This document shows positions 1 to 8,841 of a stretch of 64,000 bases of DNA, in pieces. Location: assembly GCF_026340675.1 (NCBI RefSeq), contig NZ_JAPEOX010000002.1:2356001-2420000 (forward strand), in the 5' to 3' direction. The position numbers and the translations under genes were made by a program. The notes under the pieces were generated by a model. The model saw only the letters and a program-made list of their open reading frames with translations. It made no database searches and was not told the origin of the DNA. Origin of the DNA: Streptomyces sp. NBC_01264 (GTDB lineage: Bacteria > Actinomycetota > Actinomycetes > Streptomycetales > Streptomycetaceae). How positions within the stretch are numbered: position 1 is the stretch's first letter; each line of letters opens with the position of its first letter.

Positions 1-994
1 TGTTCCTGTCCGGATCACTGTCCGTCCGTGCGCGGGCGCTGCCGTCCCGGCGCAGGCCCAGCTCCCGGCTGCTCAGACGCTGCGCGGCGTTCTTGGCCGT
101 GGAGGCGCCGCGCCGAACGGCGCCGGCGCCGCCGCTGGCGAGAGCGAGGAGGAGTTCGGGGGTGAGCTGCCCGGCCGCACGGGAGGGGTTTCGCTGCCAT
201 TCGTCCCAGTTGACGACGGCTTTGGCGAACTCCTGGGGGTGCTGGACGGCGTACGAGGCGCCGTCCACCATGCCTGCCAGGTGCAGGCCGACGCCATCAG
301 GCCCGTCACGGACGAGGTCGTCGAAACCGTCGTACCAGCCTCGCATCGTGTCGCCTGCGCCGCCGAAGAAGTCACCCAGCCCCTTCTCGAACCTGTTCCA
401 CCCTTTGAGGGGCGGCGGCTTGTCCGGGGCTTCCTCCGCCGCCTCGACGAGTTGCCGCTTGGTCGCGTCGATGACGGTCTGCAGCTCGGTCTCGAGCTTG
501 TCCAAGCGGTCGTAGCAGTCCTTCAAAGCGGCGAGGCCGGGATCGTCGTCCGGCGGACGCTCCGGCAGCGGATCATCTTTGCGATCCAAGGCGGCGTTGT
601 AGTCCGTGACGCGCTTCCAGTAGTTCTTGGAGGTCGCCCGTGCCTCGTCCGCGTCGTCGATGATCGGCCTGACGCGCGTATGGACCGAGCGCAGTTTGTA
701 GGCGTAGGAGTCCAGGGCCTTCCCGGAGGCCTCGAAGTATTTCTGCGCGGACTCCAGGTCCCGGGGAAGCTTCTGAGTCGCGCTCTCGAACCCCTCCGCG
801 CCGGCTCCGGCCCAGTCCATCAAGGACAGGTCGACCAGCTTGTCCAGCCCGTCCTTGAACGCACCCGCATAGGCGAGGAGTTTGAGGGCGAGATCGTCGA
901 CATCCATCGAGTTGCCGTAAATGACATCGCTGGGCTTGGCATGGGGAGGTATGCGCTCGACTGCGCCGCCCTCCATCGCATCGCGACTCGTCAT
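1..994 (-). CDS. Polymorphic toxin, WXG/T7SS-type N-terminal part (partial, C-terminus off window)
   Basis: The reading frame is open from an ATG at 994 to the left edge, about 331 residues, with no stop. The N-terminal ~110 residues are helical and WXG100-like. A Pro/Asp-rich stretch (DPLPERPPDDDP) follows, then more helices, then a conserved-looking segment (NWDEWQRNPSRAAGQLTPEL) and a Gly/Ala-rich hydrophobic stretch (LLLALASGGAGAVRRG). I associate this N-terminal architecture with secreted actinobacterial polymorphic toxins. The start overlaps the stop of the 991-1545 gene (ATGA), so the two are translationally coupled. The N-terminal layout resembles that of the RHS toxin at 3058-7779, including a DPLP segment after the helices. 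The toxic C-terminal domain lies outside the window, so its activity cannot be stated. Confidence 0.75.
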   Translation of the reverse strand, partial: MTSRDAMEGGAVERIPPHAKPSDVIYGNSMDVDDLALKLLAYAGAFKDGLDKLVDLSLMDWAGAGAEGFESATQKLPRDLESAQKYFEASGKALDSYAYKLRSVHTRVRPIIDDADEARATSKNYWKRVTDYNAALDRKDDPLPERPPDDDPGLAALKDCYDRLDKLETELQTVIDATKRQLVEAAEEAPDKPPPLKGWNRFEKGLGDFFGGAGDTMRGWYDGFDDLVRDGPDGVGLHLAGMVDGASYAVQHPQEFAKAVVNWDEWQRNPSRAAGQLTPELLLALASGGAGAVRRGASTAKNAAQRLSSRELGLRRDGSARARTDSDPDRN

Positions 995-1545
995 ATGATT
1001 GGCCCCTTCGACTTCGAACCGCCGTCGACCTCCCAGCCGCCGTCGACGCGTAGGCGGGGGCGTTGGGGCACGTCCTGGTAATTGCCGGTGTCACCGTCGT
1101 CCAGCCACGGCTCCTGATAGATCTCGGGCGGTGGATCGAACTTCGGCCTGGACCCCTCCTGCCACGCCTCCAGGCCACGCTCTCCGAACGGGAGCTTGGC
1201 CATGTTCGCCGCGGTCGGCGAGAAGTCCTCGATGCGCAGGAGATCTGCCAACACGTAGGCGGCGAGGACCTGGCGGAGCGTCTCCACCACCGTGTCCGTG
1301 TACTCAGCCACCTGACCCATGCCGAAGCCCCATGACGAGAGCATCTTCTCGGTCGAAGAGTAGATGTCGAAGTCGGCCGAGTTCGCGATCTGCGCGGACA
1401 TCGCCTGCCAGTCACGCTTGATTTGGCGCGCGGCCACCACGGATTCCTCAAGCGGCGTCAGCACTTTGCGCACCGAGGCGATCTCGATCTTGTAGCCGTC
1501 GCCCGGGGCCGGCGCTCCCGTGTGCGGGCACCTCCCACGGGGCAC
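991..1545 (-). CDS. Small WXG-like helical protein encoded upstream of a toxin (start uncertain)
   Basis: About 184 residues if it starts at the GTG at 1545. The recognisable part begins near residue 18 (DGYKIEIASVRKVL) and continues as ~100 residues of helices with few breaks, followed by a Pro/Asp-rich tail ending in GSKSKGPII. Size, helicity and position one gene ahead of a WXG-type toxin suggest an ESAT-6-like secretion partner or chaperone. The start is doubtful: the GTG has no clear ribosome binding site, the frame stays open upstream into non-coding-looking sequence, and the 3' end of a truncated tdk copy lies only 86 bp away. The 5' end may therefore have been altered by the rearrangement. 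Its 3' end overlaps the toxin start by 4 bp. No family name is assigned. Confidence 0.6.
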   Translation of the reverse strand: MPRGRCPHTGAPAPGDGYKIEIASVRKVLTPLEESVVAARQIKRDWQAMSAQIANSADFDIYSSTEKMLSSWGFGMGQVAEYTDTVVETLRQVLAAYVLADLLRIEDFSPTAANMAKLPFGERGLEAWQEGSRPKFDPPPEIYQEPWLDDGDTGNYQDVPQRPRLRVDGGWEVDGGSKSKGPII

Positions 1546-1630
1546 CAGCGATGCCCCGTCCGCGTAGCTCGGCAGGCCTGCCCTGGCTCCGACGAGCCCC
1601 TCCCACCCTCGGCTCCCTGCGGGGAAGGCC

Positions 1631-2234
1631 GTCAGGCGTGGTTCACCGGGAGGACGTCCGGGGAGAGGGCGCCCGCGTGGGCCGCGGCGCTCGTCATCTG
1701 CTTGCGGTGGTGGCGGCGGCACAGGACCTCGTAGCCGATCTCCTCCGCCGGGCGGTTCACGTCGCCGACCACCACCTGGGCGCCTTCCACCACCATCTCC
1801 CCGCCCACCGTGCGGGCGTTGTGCGTGGCGCGGGCACCGCACCAGCACAGGGCCTCCACCTGGAGCTGCTCCAGACGGTCCGCCAGCTCGATCAGGCGCT
1901 GCGAGCCGGGGAAGAGCTTCGTGCGGAAGTCCGTCGTGATGCCGAAGGCGAAGACGTCCATGCCCAGGTCGTCCACGATGCGCGCCAGCTGGTCGATCTG
2001 GGCGGGGGCCAGGAACTGTGCCTCGTCCACGATCACGTAGTCCGCCTTGCCACCCGCCGACAGCTGGGCCACCACGTACGCGTACAGGTCCATGCCCTCC
2101 GGCGCCTCCACCGCCTCCGTCACCAGACCCAGGCGGGAGGACAGCTTGCCCTCCCCCGCCCGGTCGTCACGGGTGAAGATCACTCCCTGCAAGCCGCGAG
2201 CGTCGCGGTTGTGGGCGATCTGGAGAGCCAGGGT
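1631..2234. repeat. 604-bp direct repeat, left copy (tdk 3' part)
   Basis: Matches 8842-9445 in the same orientation with one mismatch seen by eye. Both borders are sharp: flanking sequences are unrelated on both sides. Together the copies flank 6.6 kb that carries the RHS toxin operon. Confidence 0.9.
1632..2234 (-). pseudogene. tdk: 5'-truncated thymidine kinase copy
   Basis: From its stop at 1632 this copy encodes the same residues as the intact tdk at 8843-9493, from TLALQIAHNRDAR through the C-terminal PVNHA. The homology ends abruptly at 2234. Missing are the N-terminal ~16 residues, including the P-loop (GTMDCGKS), which are replaced by unrelated sequence. Without the phosphate-binding loop the product cannot be an active kinase. 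By eye the DNA differs from the intact copy at one position (1644 C versus 8855 G, synonymous). The open frame runs on to 2276, but that extension is junction sequence. The copy lies ~60 bp downstream of the candidate immunity gene and ~86 bp upstream of the first toxin operon. Confidence 0.9.
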
Positions 2235-2297
2235 CCTTTTGATCGAGCATCCGCCAAATTGCAGGGGCGCCGCCACCGGTCCGTCGCCGGTCAGCCG

Positions 2298-3044
2298 TCA
2301 CCCGTTCCCGTAGTCCTCCACCATGGAGGCGATCAGTGCCGTCAGGGCGTCAGCCCGTTGCCGGTCCTCGTGCTGGTTGCGCAGGGCCTCGTCGACGGCT
2401 CGCAGCCGGGCCAGTGCGGCGGGCTCCGCGTCCACCAGGTCGTCGACCACCGGCGTGGTGGTCAGGTCCAGGCATTCGGTGAGCAGGCGACGGGTGGCGG
2501 GACGGGGCGGGTTGGGGTCGGGGGCGGCGAACCCGGAGGTCAGATACCGGGCAGGGTCGGTCAGGCTCCAGCCGACGACGGCGCCGCCCTGGACGAGGAG
2601 CGCCACGTCCGGGGCGATGCCGATACGGGCGTCCAGCGGCTCGTCGAGGACGTCGAGGTCGCGCAGACCTGTCACCACGGCGTCCTCAGGAGTGCGGCAC
2701 AGCACGGAACACATTTCATGCCGGAAGTCCCGGACCTCATCCGCGCGGAGCCCGCCCGGGCGTACCGCTGGAAGGAGGGAAAGCCGGGCGGAGTCCTCCG
2801 CGGAGGCGCTCTCTCCCGGCAGCTGGAACTCGGCCCCGACCAGGTGGCGGCCGACCGGGTCGAACCGGAAGACGTCAGGCGAGTCCCACAGCCAGTCCTG
2901 GCTGCCGAAGGTGTCCAGGAGCCACCGCTCGCGTTCCTTCACTGCGTACTGTGCGACGTGCACGGAAGTGCCGAAGCGGGGGGTGACGTGCAGCGGATCG
3001 TCCGTCACCGTCGCACGCCAGTCGCCATCGAACGTCAGCTTCAT
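2298..3044 (-). CDS. Candidate immunity protein for the RHS toxin
   Basis: A 248-residue soluble protein with no signal peptide or membrane segment. It follows the RHS toxin gene (stop at 3058) on the same strand, the usual place for the cognate immunity gene. I chose the ATG at 3044 because the AGGCAGGA ribosome binding site overlapping the toxin stop sits 6 nt before it; the ATG at 3050 would have no spacing. The sequence is acidic and Leu/Val-rich, with WRATVTDDPLHVTPRFG near the start and a C-terminal helical part (EALRNQHEDRQRADALTAL). I do not recognise the family. The immunity role rests on position only. Confidence 0.6.
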   Translation of the reverse strand: MKLTFDGDWRATVTDDPLHVTPRFGTSVHVAQYAVKERERWLLDTFGSQDWLWDSPDVFRFDPVGRHLVGAEFQLPGESASAEDSARLSLLPAVRPGGLRADEVRDFRHEMCSVLCRTPEDAVVTGLRDLDVLDEPLDARIGIAPDVALLVQGGAVVGWSLTDPARYLTSGFAAPDPNPPRPATRRLLTECLDLTTTPVVDDLVDAEPAALARLRAVDEALRNQHEDRQRADALTALIASMVEDYGNG

Positions 3045-3057
3045 GGTCATTCCTGCC

Positions 3058-6000
3058 TCATCTGATCTGCACTGCAGGGGCCATGTATCCACCCTTGGCA
3101 GGAATCCTGCCTTCCACGATGTCCTCATGGGTAATCGGCCTACCGGGGTCCGTGGGCTTGCCGCCGAGCGCCTCCGCTCCTGATTCGCCCTTGATGCCCG
3201 ACGGTCCGTAGGCCGTGATCGCCTGGCCTTGGGTGCTGCCCGGCCCATCGACCACGACGATGTCCTCACCCTGCCGGAAGGTGAGCCTTCCGGCCGTGCC
3301 CGTCGATTGGTACACCGCGTCCGGGTGCTTCAGGATGTCCATGACCCGTTCGTCGCTGAAGGCGTGCCTCGTGTCCCCGTGATAGTCACCGTGCTTCTTG
3401 AACCCGCCGTCCTGCGCCCTCTCGATGACGCCGTCCACGATCTTGTCGATCCGCTTCCTGGCCTTCTCCTCCTTCGTGCACTTGGGCGCGAGGCCCAGCG
3501 GGTCACACCCGCTGTACGGGTTGTCCACGTAGGTGACGGGGTTCGGCGCGGGAGCCAGCCCCAAGGGGTCCGGGGAGGTGTAGCGGCCTGTCTCGGGGTC
3601 GTAGTGCCGGAAGTAGTTGTAGTGGAGGCCGGTCTCGGGGTCGTAGTACTGGCCCGGGAAGCGGAGCGGGGTGTAGGTGCTGCTGTCACGAGCCCAGGCG
3701 GTGGTGCCCCACAGGGTGGACCGGGCGCGCCACGCGATGTCGCCGGACTCGCCGATCAGCTCGGTGGGGGTGCCGATGAGGTCGGTGGCGATGGCGAAGA
3801 AGCGGCGATCAATCTCGCGCTGGTGGTCGTCGGCCGTGAGGATGCGCTCGGTCTGGGCCAGCGGGACGTCGCCGCGGTGGTCCCAGGTGAGGGCGACCGC
3901 GTTCGGCTGGTCCGGCTGGTGGGTGGTCTGTTCACACAGGGTCAGGCCGTCCCAGGTAAACAGGACCTCCTCGACAACGGTGACGCCGTCGGCTGCCATG
4001 CGCTGCTTCGCGGTACGGCGGCCGAGCGGGTCGTAGCGGTACCTCCAGCGGGTCCCGTCAGGGGTGGTCACCGAGGTCAGGCGGTTCTCCGGGTCCCACG
4101 TGTAGCGCCATGTGTCCGGCTTGCGGGAGAGCCGGGTCTTCTGCCGCAGGGTGACCCGGCCGAGGGCGTCGTACTCGAAGCGGACGTCTCCGGCGCGGGT
4201 GAGGCTGGTGCCGGTGTAGGTGCGCGGTCCGGTGGCTTCGCTGCCAGGGTGGCGAGACGGCCAGGATGCCGAGGTCTGGTTGCCCGAGGCGTCGTAGGCG
4301 TACCGCTCCGTCCAGTCCCGGGCATGGACACCGGTGACCCGGCCGATACCGTCGAGATCGAAGGTGCGGGTTCCCGCAAGCCGGTCCGCGACGGAGGTCA
4401 GGTGACCGTCGGCGCGGTAGACGTAAGCGCGGCTGTTGACGGTGCGCCCTGCTGCGGTGATGTGTTGCTCGGAGAGCCGGCCTGCCTCGTCCCAGGCCGA
4501 GGTCATGGTGATCGCGTCGCCGAAGACACGGGCCAGTTCGCGACCGGCGGCGTCGTGCCTGAACTCGACGCGGTGGCCACCGGTGGTGAGGCGCTGGGCC
4601 TGTCCGGCGGCACCGTAGCCGTAAGAGGTGACATGACCGGTAGGCGTGATGCGGCGCGTACGGCGGCCCAGGGCGTCGTAGGCGTAGCTGATGGGGCGGC
4701 CCTCGACCAGTTCGGTCTTGGTGAGTCCGCGACGGTCGTACTGGTACCGCAGGTCCCCCTCCGGTCCGGCCGCCTCCAGCAGGCGCCCCGCCGGATCGTA
4801 GGAGTAGGTCGTCACCACCCGTCCGTCGACGTCCTTGCTCGTCACCTGTCCGAGCTGGTCGCGCTCGAAGGAGATGGTCCCGCCGAGCGCGTCGGTGCGA
4901 GCGGACAGTCGGCCCGCGGCATCGACACGATAGGTCAGAGCGCGTCCGTCGAAGTCGCTCTCGGAGACGATGTTGCCGACGGCGTCGTACGCGTAGTCCC
5001 AGGTCAGTCCTTGCGGGTTCGTGACACGGGTGAGGCGTAGCTCGGCGTCGTGCTCGAACTCGTAGCGTGCGCCATCGGGTCCGGTCCGGGCGACCGGCAG
5101 GTCGAAGTGGGTGTACTCGAAGCGGGTTGCTCCACCCGACGCGTCGGTGCGGGTGATGAGGTTGCCCTCGCCGTCGTAGGTCCACGACTCCGTGGCCCCG
5201 TCGGGGCCGGTGCGCCGGCCGAGCTGTCCGTCGGCGTGCCATTCCAGGCGGGTGACGCCGCCCACCGGATCGGTGATGCGGACGGGCCTGCCGACGGCGT
5301 CCCGCTGCGTGAGGGTGATGGCGCCGGCCGGGTCGACCACCTCTATGGGCAGCCCCGCCGCGTCAGACACCACGCGGGTCGTGGCGCCCTCTGCGTCGGT
5401 GAGCGAGGTGAGCCGGCCCCCGTGGTCGTAGGTGTAGCGGGTGGTGGCGCCGGCCGGGTCGGTGACCATCGTGCGGTTGCCGCGCTCGTCGTACTGATGG
5501 AGCATGCGGGAGCCGTCCGGGCCGGTGACTTCCACGGGCAGCCCGAATCTCCCGCGTACGGTGCGCAGTTCGCTTCCGTCAGGGCGGGTCGCGGCGACGA
5601 GCCGATCGTCTTCGTCGTAGGAGAAGGCGGTGGTGAGGTCCAACGGGTCGGTGCGGGTCAACAGGTTGCCGCGCGGATCGTAGGTGAAGCGTGTGGTGCG
5701 GCCGAGCGGGTCGGTAGTGGCCAGGACACGGCAGCCGGAGCCGAACAGGTGGCGGGTGACCTTCCCGTCGGCGGTGGTGATCGTGGTGATGTGGTGGCCC
5801 GTGTCCGGATCCGGATCGGTGTACGACAGGGTGATCTCGACGTGGCCGGCCTCACCGCCCTCCGCCACGACGCGGTCGCGCTCGTCGTAGACGTAGTCGT
5901 ACCGGCTTCCGTTGGAATCGATCCAGGCGATGACGCGGCGACGGTCGTCGTACACGAAGGTGGCAGTGGCACCCGAGGGCTTGGTGACCGAGGTGAGGTT

Positions 6001-7779
6001 GCCGTCCTCGTATCCGTAGCTCATCAGCGGCAGACGCGTGCCGGCCCGGCCGGTCAAGGACAGAGAGGTGACCAGGCCGTCGGTGACGGAGAGTTCCACC
6101 CGATGGCCCGCCGAGTGGACCAAGGCCAGCGGGCGGCCGTCCTCGTCTCGGTCGACGGTGATGGAGTGGCCGTTGCGTTCGGTGATGCCCGACAGCCAAG
6201 CCTCGCCGTCGTCTCCCGGTTCGCCCCCGGGCGGGGCGATGAAGTGGAAGGTCAGGCCACTGTCGGGGTCGGTGATCGCGTAGTCGCCGTCAGCGTCACG
6301 GGTCAGCAGGGTACGGGCTCTGCCCGCTTCCGGTCGTGTGGGCACACCGGGGGCCGGGTGAGGGTACGGGACCAGAAGACCTTCGGCGGTGACGTGAACG
6401 ATGCCGACCGCGTCGATCTCCAGCCGCTCGTCGACGGTGGACGTCCAGGCGGGCCCCAGGAAGCGGCCGACCGCGCTGCCGGATTCGGTGCGGCGGGTGA
6501 AGACCAGCGGCAGGATGCCGGGCAGCTCGACATCCGTCTGGGGCAGGAACATCCGGCCCGTGGCGAGGTCGACCGGATCGGTACCGGCGCACTCCTTCTC
6601 GCCGTCCGGGGTCCTGTGCTGGTCCGGGCCGTCCGTGTCGAGGCCTCGCCGGCCGGGCCCTTTGAGGTCGTCGGCGTGCTTGGCGGCCGAGCCGACCTTC
6701 TTCAACGAGCCCAGGCCCTTGGAGCCGACGAGCTCCGGGATCATCTTGCCGAAGCCCTCGGAGGGGTCCTTCATGAACTCGTCGAGCATCTGCTTGCCCG
6801 CGCCCATGGGGTCGTTGGCCATGGTGACCAGGCCCGCCGCCGTCGAGTTCAGGTTCGTCACGTACTCGGCGGGGTGGGTCAGGTTGTACGGGTCCATCGG
6901 GTTCAGCGCACGGGCGAAGTTCACGATCCCGGCCGTGCCCTTGATGACACCGCCCGTCAGGTGCGTCTTCGCGAGGTCCAGGTAGTCCATGCCGTCGCCG
7001 AGCTGCTGCGCGTACGAGGGCTTCGGCGGAGCCGCGTCCCGCGCCGCCCGCACCGCCGTACGCACCGTCTCGGCGACGTCGTTGCGCTGCTTGCGAGCCG
7101 TGTCCAGCTTGTCCTGCGCGGCCGTCGCGATCGCGGCCCCCGGATCGGTGAAGTTCTCCGAGGGGAGGGGCGGCAGCGGATCCTGCTTCGCCTTCAGCGC
7201 GTCGTTATAGGTACCGACCAGCTTGTTGTGGGCGTTGCGGGCATCGGTGGAGACCTTCTTCGCCCGGTTGTACTCCTCCAGCGCCTCCTTGGCCTGCCCC
7301 TGCGCCCACTCCACCGTCTCCGCGAACCGGCCCATCGCGTCGGCGGCCTTCCCGAAGGCCTCCGCCGCCTTGAACCAGCGCGGCGGCTCCTTCGCCACCG
7401 ACTCCCGGAACGAATCGGCCGTCCTGCCCTTCAGGCCGTCCGGCTCCCCCATCCCCTTCAGGCCGTTGCCGACCTTATCGAAGGACGCCTTGAAGTCGTT
7501 CAGGTGGGAGACCTGCGCGCGCATCTTCGACACGCTGCCGTAGACCAGCCTGTTCGGATCCTCCGTCTGACCCAGCTCCAACTCCGCTACATCAGCGCCT
7601 AGTTGATTGGCGGCGGAGCGGCTCTTGTCACGGATCCAGTCGCCCGCGTCGTCCAGGCCGACGTCCTCGGCGAAGTCCGCCGTCTTGTCACCGGCCCACT
7701 CGACCGCGTCGCCGACCTTCTCCGCACCCTTCTCGACGCCGTCCTCGATGACGTCAGGAACGAAATCCCGCCAGCCCAT
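3058..7779 (-). CDS. RHS-repeat polymorphic toxin with WXG-like N-terminus
   Basis: A 1573-residue protein. Residues 1-365 are helical with WXG-like trafficking features and start MGWRDFVPDVIEDG. A DUF6531-type segment starts near residue 396 (DPVDLATGRMFLP). About residues 560-1330 are RHS/YD repeats of the form YDxxGRL. The RHS core signature lies near residues 1375-1410 (YYDPETGLHYNYFRHYDPET, then SPDPLGL). The C-terminal ~145 residues after PYSGCDPLGLAPK are a variable toxin module with KARKRIDKIVDGVIERA, HAFSDERVMDILKHP and GRLTFRQGEDIVVVDG. This module could be a small RNase-type fold, but I cannot name it. The RHS shell normally encapsulates and releases the tip. The start overlaps the upstream gene as TGATG. 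The immunity candidate follows. Confidence 0.9.
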   Translation of the reverse strand: MGWRDFVPDVIEDGVEKGAEKVGDAVEWAGDKTADFAEDVGLDDAGDWIRDKSRSAANQLGADVAELELGQTEDPNRLVYGSVSKMRAQVSHLNDFKASFDKVGNGLKGMGEPDGLKGRTADSFRESVAKEPPRWFKAAEAFGKAADAMGRFAETVEWAQGQAKEALEEYNRAKKVSTDARNAHNKLVGTYNDALKAKQDPLPPLPSENFTDPGAAIATAAQDKLDTARKQRNDVAETVRTAVRAARDAAPPKPSYAQQLGDGMDYLDLAKTHLTGGVIKGTAGIVNFARALNPMDPYNLTHPAEYVTNLNSTAAGLVTMANDPMGAGKQMLDEFMKDPSEGFGKMIPELVGSKGLGSLKKVGSAAKHADDLKGPGRRGLDTDGPDQHRTPDGEKECAGTDPVDLATGRMFLPQTDVELPGILPLVFTRRTESGSAVGRFLGPAWTSTVDERLEIDAVGIVHVTAEGLLVPYPHPAPGVPTRPEAGRARTLLTRDADGDYAITDPDSGLTFHFIAPPGGEPGDDGEAWLSGITERNGHSITVDRDEDGRPLALVHSAGHRVELSVTDGLVTSLSLTGRAGTRLPLMSYGYEDGNLTSVTKPSGATATFVYDDRRRVIAWIDSNGSRYDYVYDERDRVVAEGGEAGHVEITLSYTDPDPDTGHHITTITTADGKVTRHLFGSGCRVLATTDPLGRTTRFTYDPRGNLLTRTDPLDLTTAFSYDEDDRLVAATRPDGSELRTVRGRFGLPVEVTGPDGSRMLHQYDERGNRTMVTDPAGATTRYTYDHGGRLTSLTDAEGATTRVVSDAAGLPIEVVDPAGAITLTQRDAVGRPVRITDPVGGVTRLEWHADGQLGRRTGPDGATESWTYDGEGNLITRTDASGGATRFEYTHFDLPVARTGPDGARYEFEHDAELRLTRVTNPQGLTWDYAYDAVGNIVSESDFDGRALTYRVDAAGRLSARTDALGGTISFERDQLGQVTSKDVDGRVVTTYSYDPAGRLLEAAGPEGDLRYQYDRRGLTKTELVEGRPISYAYDALGRRTRRITPTGHVTSYGYGAAGQAQRLTTGGHRVEFRHDAAGRELARVFGDAITMTSAWDEAGRLSEQHITAAGRTVNSRAYVYRADGHLTSVADRLAGTRTFDLDGIGRVTGVHARDWTERYAYDASGNQTSASWPSRHPGSEATGPRTYTGTSLTRAGDVRFEYDALGRVTLRQKTRLSRKPDTWRYTWDPENRLTSVTTPDGTRWRYRYDPLGRRTAKQRMAADGVTVVEEVLFTWDGLTLCEQTTHQPDQPNAVALTWDHRGDVPLAQTERILTADDHQREIDRRFFAIATDLIGTPTELIGESGDIAWRARSTLWGTTAWARDSSTYTPLRFPGQYYDPETGLHYNYFRHYDPETGRYTSPDPLGLAPAPNPVTYVDNPYSGCDPLGLAPKCTKEEKARKRIDKIVDGVIERAQDGGFKKHGDYHGDTRHAFSDERVMDILKHPDAVYQSTGTAGRLTFRQGEDIVVVDGPGSTQGQAITAYGPSGIKGESGAEALGGKPTDPGRPITHEDIVEGRIPAKGGYMAPAVQIR

Positions 7780-8342
7780 CAGCGACCGCCCCCGTCACGC
7801 TTCGCCTGCTCCAGCAGGTCCTTCAACGAACCGATCCTGCCCGTGGACGTCACGGTGTCCCCGGTGTCCGACCAGGTCTGCTTGATGTCCTCGGCACTCT
7901 TCTCGAAGGACTCCGCGCTGTAATCGGGCTTGTAGGCGTCCGCGGAGAAGATCTCACCCCACGGCTTCTTCTCGATCTCGTCCTCACTGGCGTGCGGATT
8001 GCCGTACGCCGCGTTCGCGACCACCCGGAACGTGCCGTGGAGGTACTGCTCCTCCTCCCACACCGTCCCCGCCGCGATCCCCAACGACCGGGCGAGGGTG
8101 CTCGCGTCCTGCACCAGGCTCCGCACACCCCACTCCCAGCGCTCGCAGAAATCCTCGAAGTCGGTGGCCAGACCCGCGTGCCCGGCCTCCATGCCCGTCA
8201 TCGACAGGTTTTCGAAGCCCGCGCCCATCGACGCACCGGCCGCGTCCCCGGACTCCCGGAGTTCCCCGATCGCCGCCCGCAGACCGTCCTGAATGTTCTT
8301 GACCGCCGCCGGCGAAACCTCAAGATCCCCGTCCCCCGCCAT
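7779..8342 (-). CDS. Small WXG-like protein in the RHS toxin operon
   Basis: A 187-residue helical protein starting MAGDGDLEVSPAAVKNIQDG. The first ~110 residues look like a WXG100-type helical pair with aromatic residues at CERWEWGV. The tail is charged and Lys-rich (SLKDLLEQAKRDGGGR). No signal peptide is seen. It is coupled at both ends by one-base TGATG overlaps, to the SseB-like gene upstream and to the RHS gene downstream, so the three are one translational unit. The likely role is secretion partner or adaptor for the RHS toxin, by analogy with type VII-linked toxin operons. The ATG at 8342 is chosen because of the overlap; longer in-frame starts fall inside the upstream gene. Confidence 0.75.
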   Translation of the reverse strand: MAGDGDLEVSPAAVKNIQDGLRAAIGELRESGDAAGASMGAGFENLSMTGMEAGHAGLATDFEDFCERWEWGVRSLVQDASTLARSLGIAAGTVWEEEQYLHGTFRVVANAAYGNPHASEDEIEKKPWGEIFSADAYKPDYSAESFEKSAEDIKQTWSDTGDTVTSTGRIGSLKDLLEQAKRDGGGR

Positions 8343-8752
8343 CAGGCCACCTCCCCACGACCGACCAGATCCACGGCATTCGCGTCCGGGACGATCCCCG
8401 CCACCGGCGGGAAGAACATCGACCCGTCCCCATCCGCCACGTTGACGACCACGCCCGCCGGACCGTCCGCCATCGGAACCACCACGTCCACCAGCCGCGC
8501 ACCCAGCACCGAGAGGAACTCCCACTCCCGACCGGACTCGGCCTCGCCACGCGCCTCCGCGAAACGGGCCAAAGCCTCCTCGTCCGTGAACGCGTAGACC
8601 CACCGGATCCCACCCGACACCGCCGACATCAGACCGCCCTCGGGGCCATCGGCGAGCGGCACCAGCAGGACGGCCCGCCGGAACTCCCCCACCAGGCGAC
8701 CGGGATCACCCGCCCCGCCCCGTATCGCCGCGATCTCTGCGGTCAGTTCCAT
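8342..8752 (-). CDS. SseB-like N-terminal domain protein
   Basis: A 136-residue protein (MELTAEIAAIRGGAGDPGRL). The features FRRAVLLVPLADGPEGGLMSA, WVYAFTDEEALARFAEA and VVVNVADGDGSMFFPP match the SseB N-terminal-like fold often encoded beside WXG toxins in Streptomyces. The ATG at 8752 is preferred over 8761 because GGAGAG lies 9 nt before it but almost touches the other. It is the first gene of the RHS toxin operon. The operon begins ~90 bp beyond the tdk 3' end, separated from it by a hairpin. The biochemical role is unknown. Confidence 0.75.
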   Translation of the reverse strand: MELTAEIAAIRGGAGDPGRLVGEFRRAVLLVPLADGPEGGLMSAVSGGIRWVYAFTDEEALARFAEARGEAESGREWEFLSVLGARLVDVVVPMADGPAGVVVNVADGDGSMFFPPVAGIVPDANAVDLVGRGEVA

Positions 8753-8813
8753 GGGCTGCATCTCTCCAGCGCTGGTCAGCGTCCTAGAGGAACACGCTAT
8801 CGGGAGCCCCACC

Positions 8814-8839
8814 GGTTCCCTCAGGCCCCTGAGAGAACC
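8814..8839. terminator. Hairpin downstream of tdk
   Basis: Inverted repeat GGTTCCCTCAG / CTGAGAGAACC with one mismatch and a 4-nt loop, a few bases past the tdk stop. It probably ends tdk transcription before the SseB-like gene. Confidence 0.6.
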
Positions 8840-8841
8840 CT

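Noticed and set aside
1632..2276. Left tdk copy as a functional second thymidine kinase
   Set aside because: The P-loop is missing and replaced by unrelated residues, so no ATP binding is possible.
3229..5040. A 603-residue plus-strand open frame inside the RHS gene
   Set aside because: It mirrors the RHS repeats in the opposite frame; repetitive Val/Gly composition without a domain.
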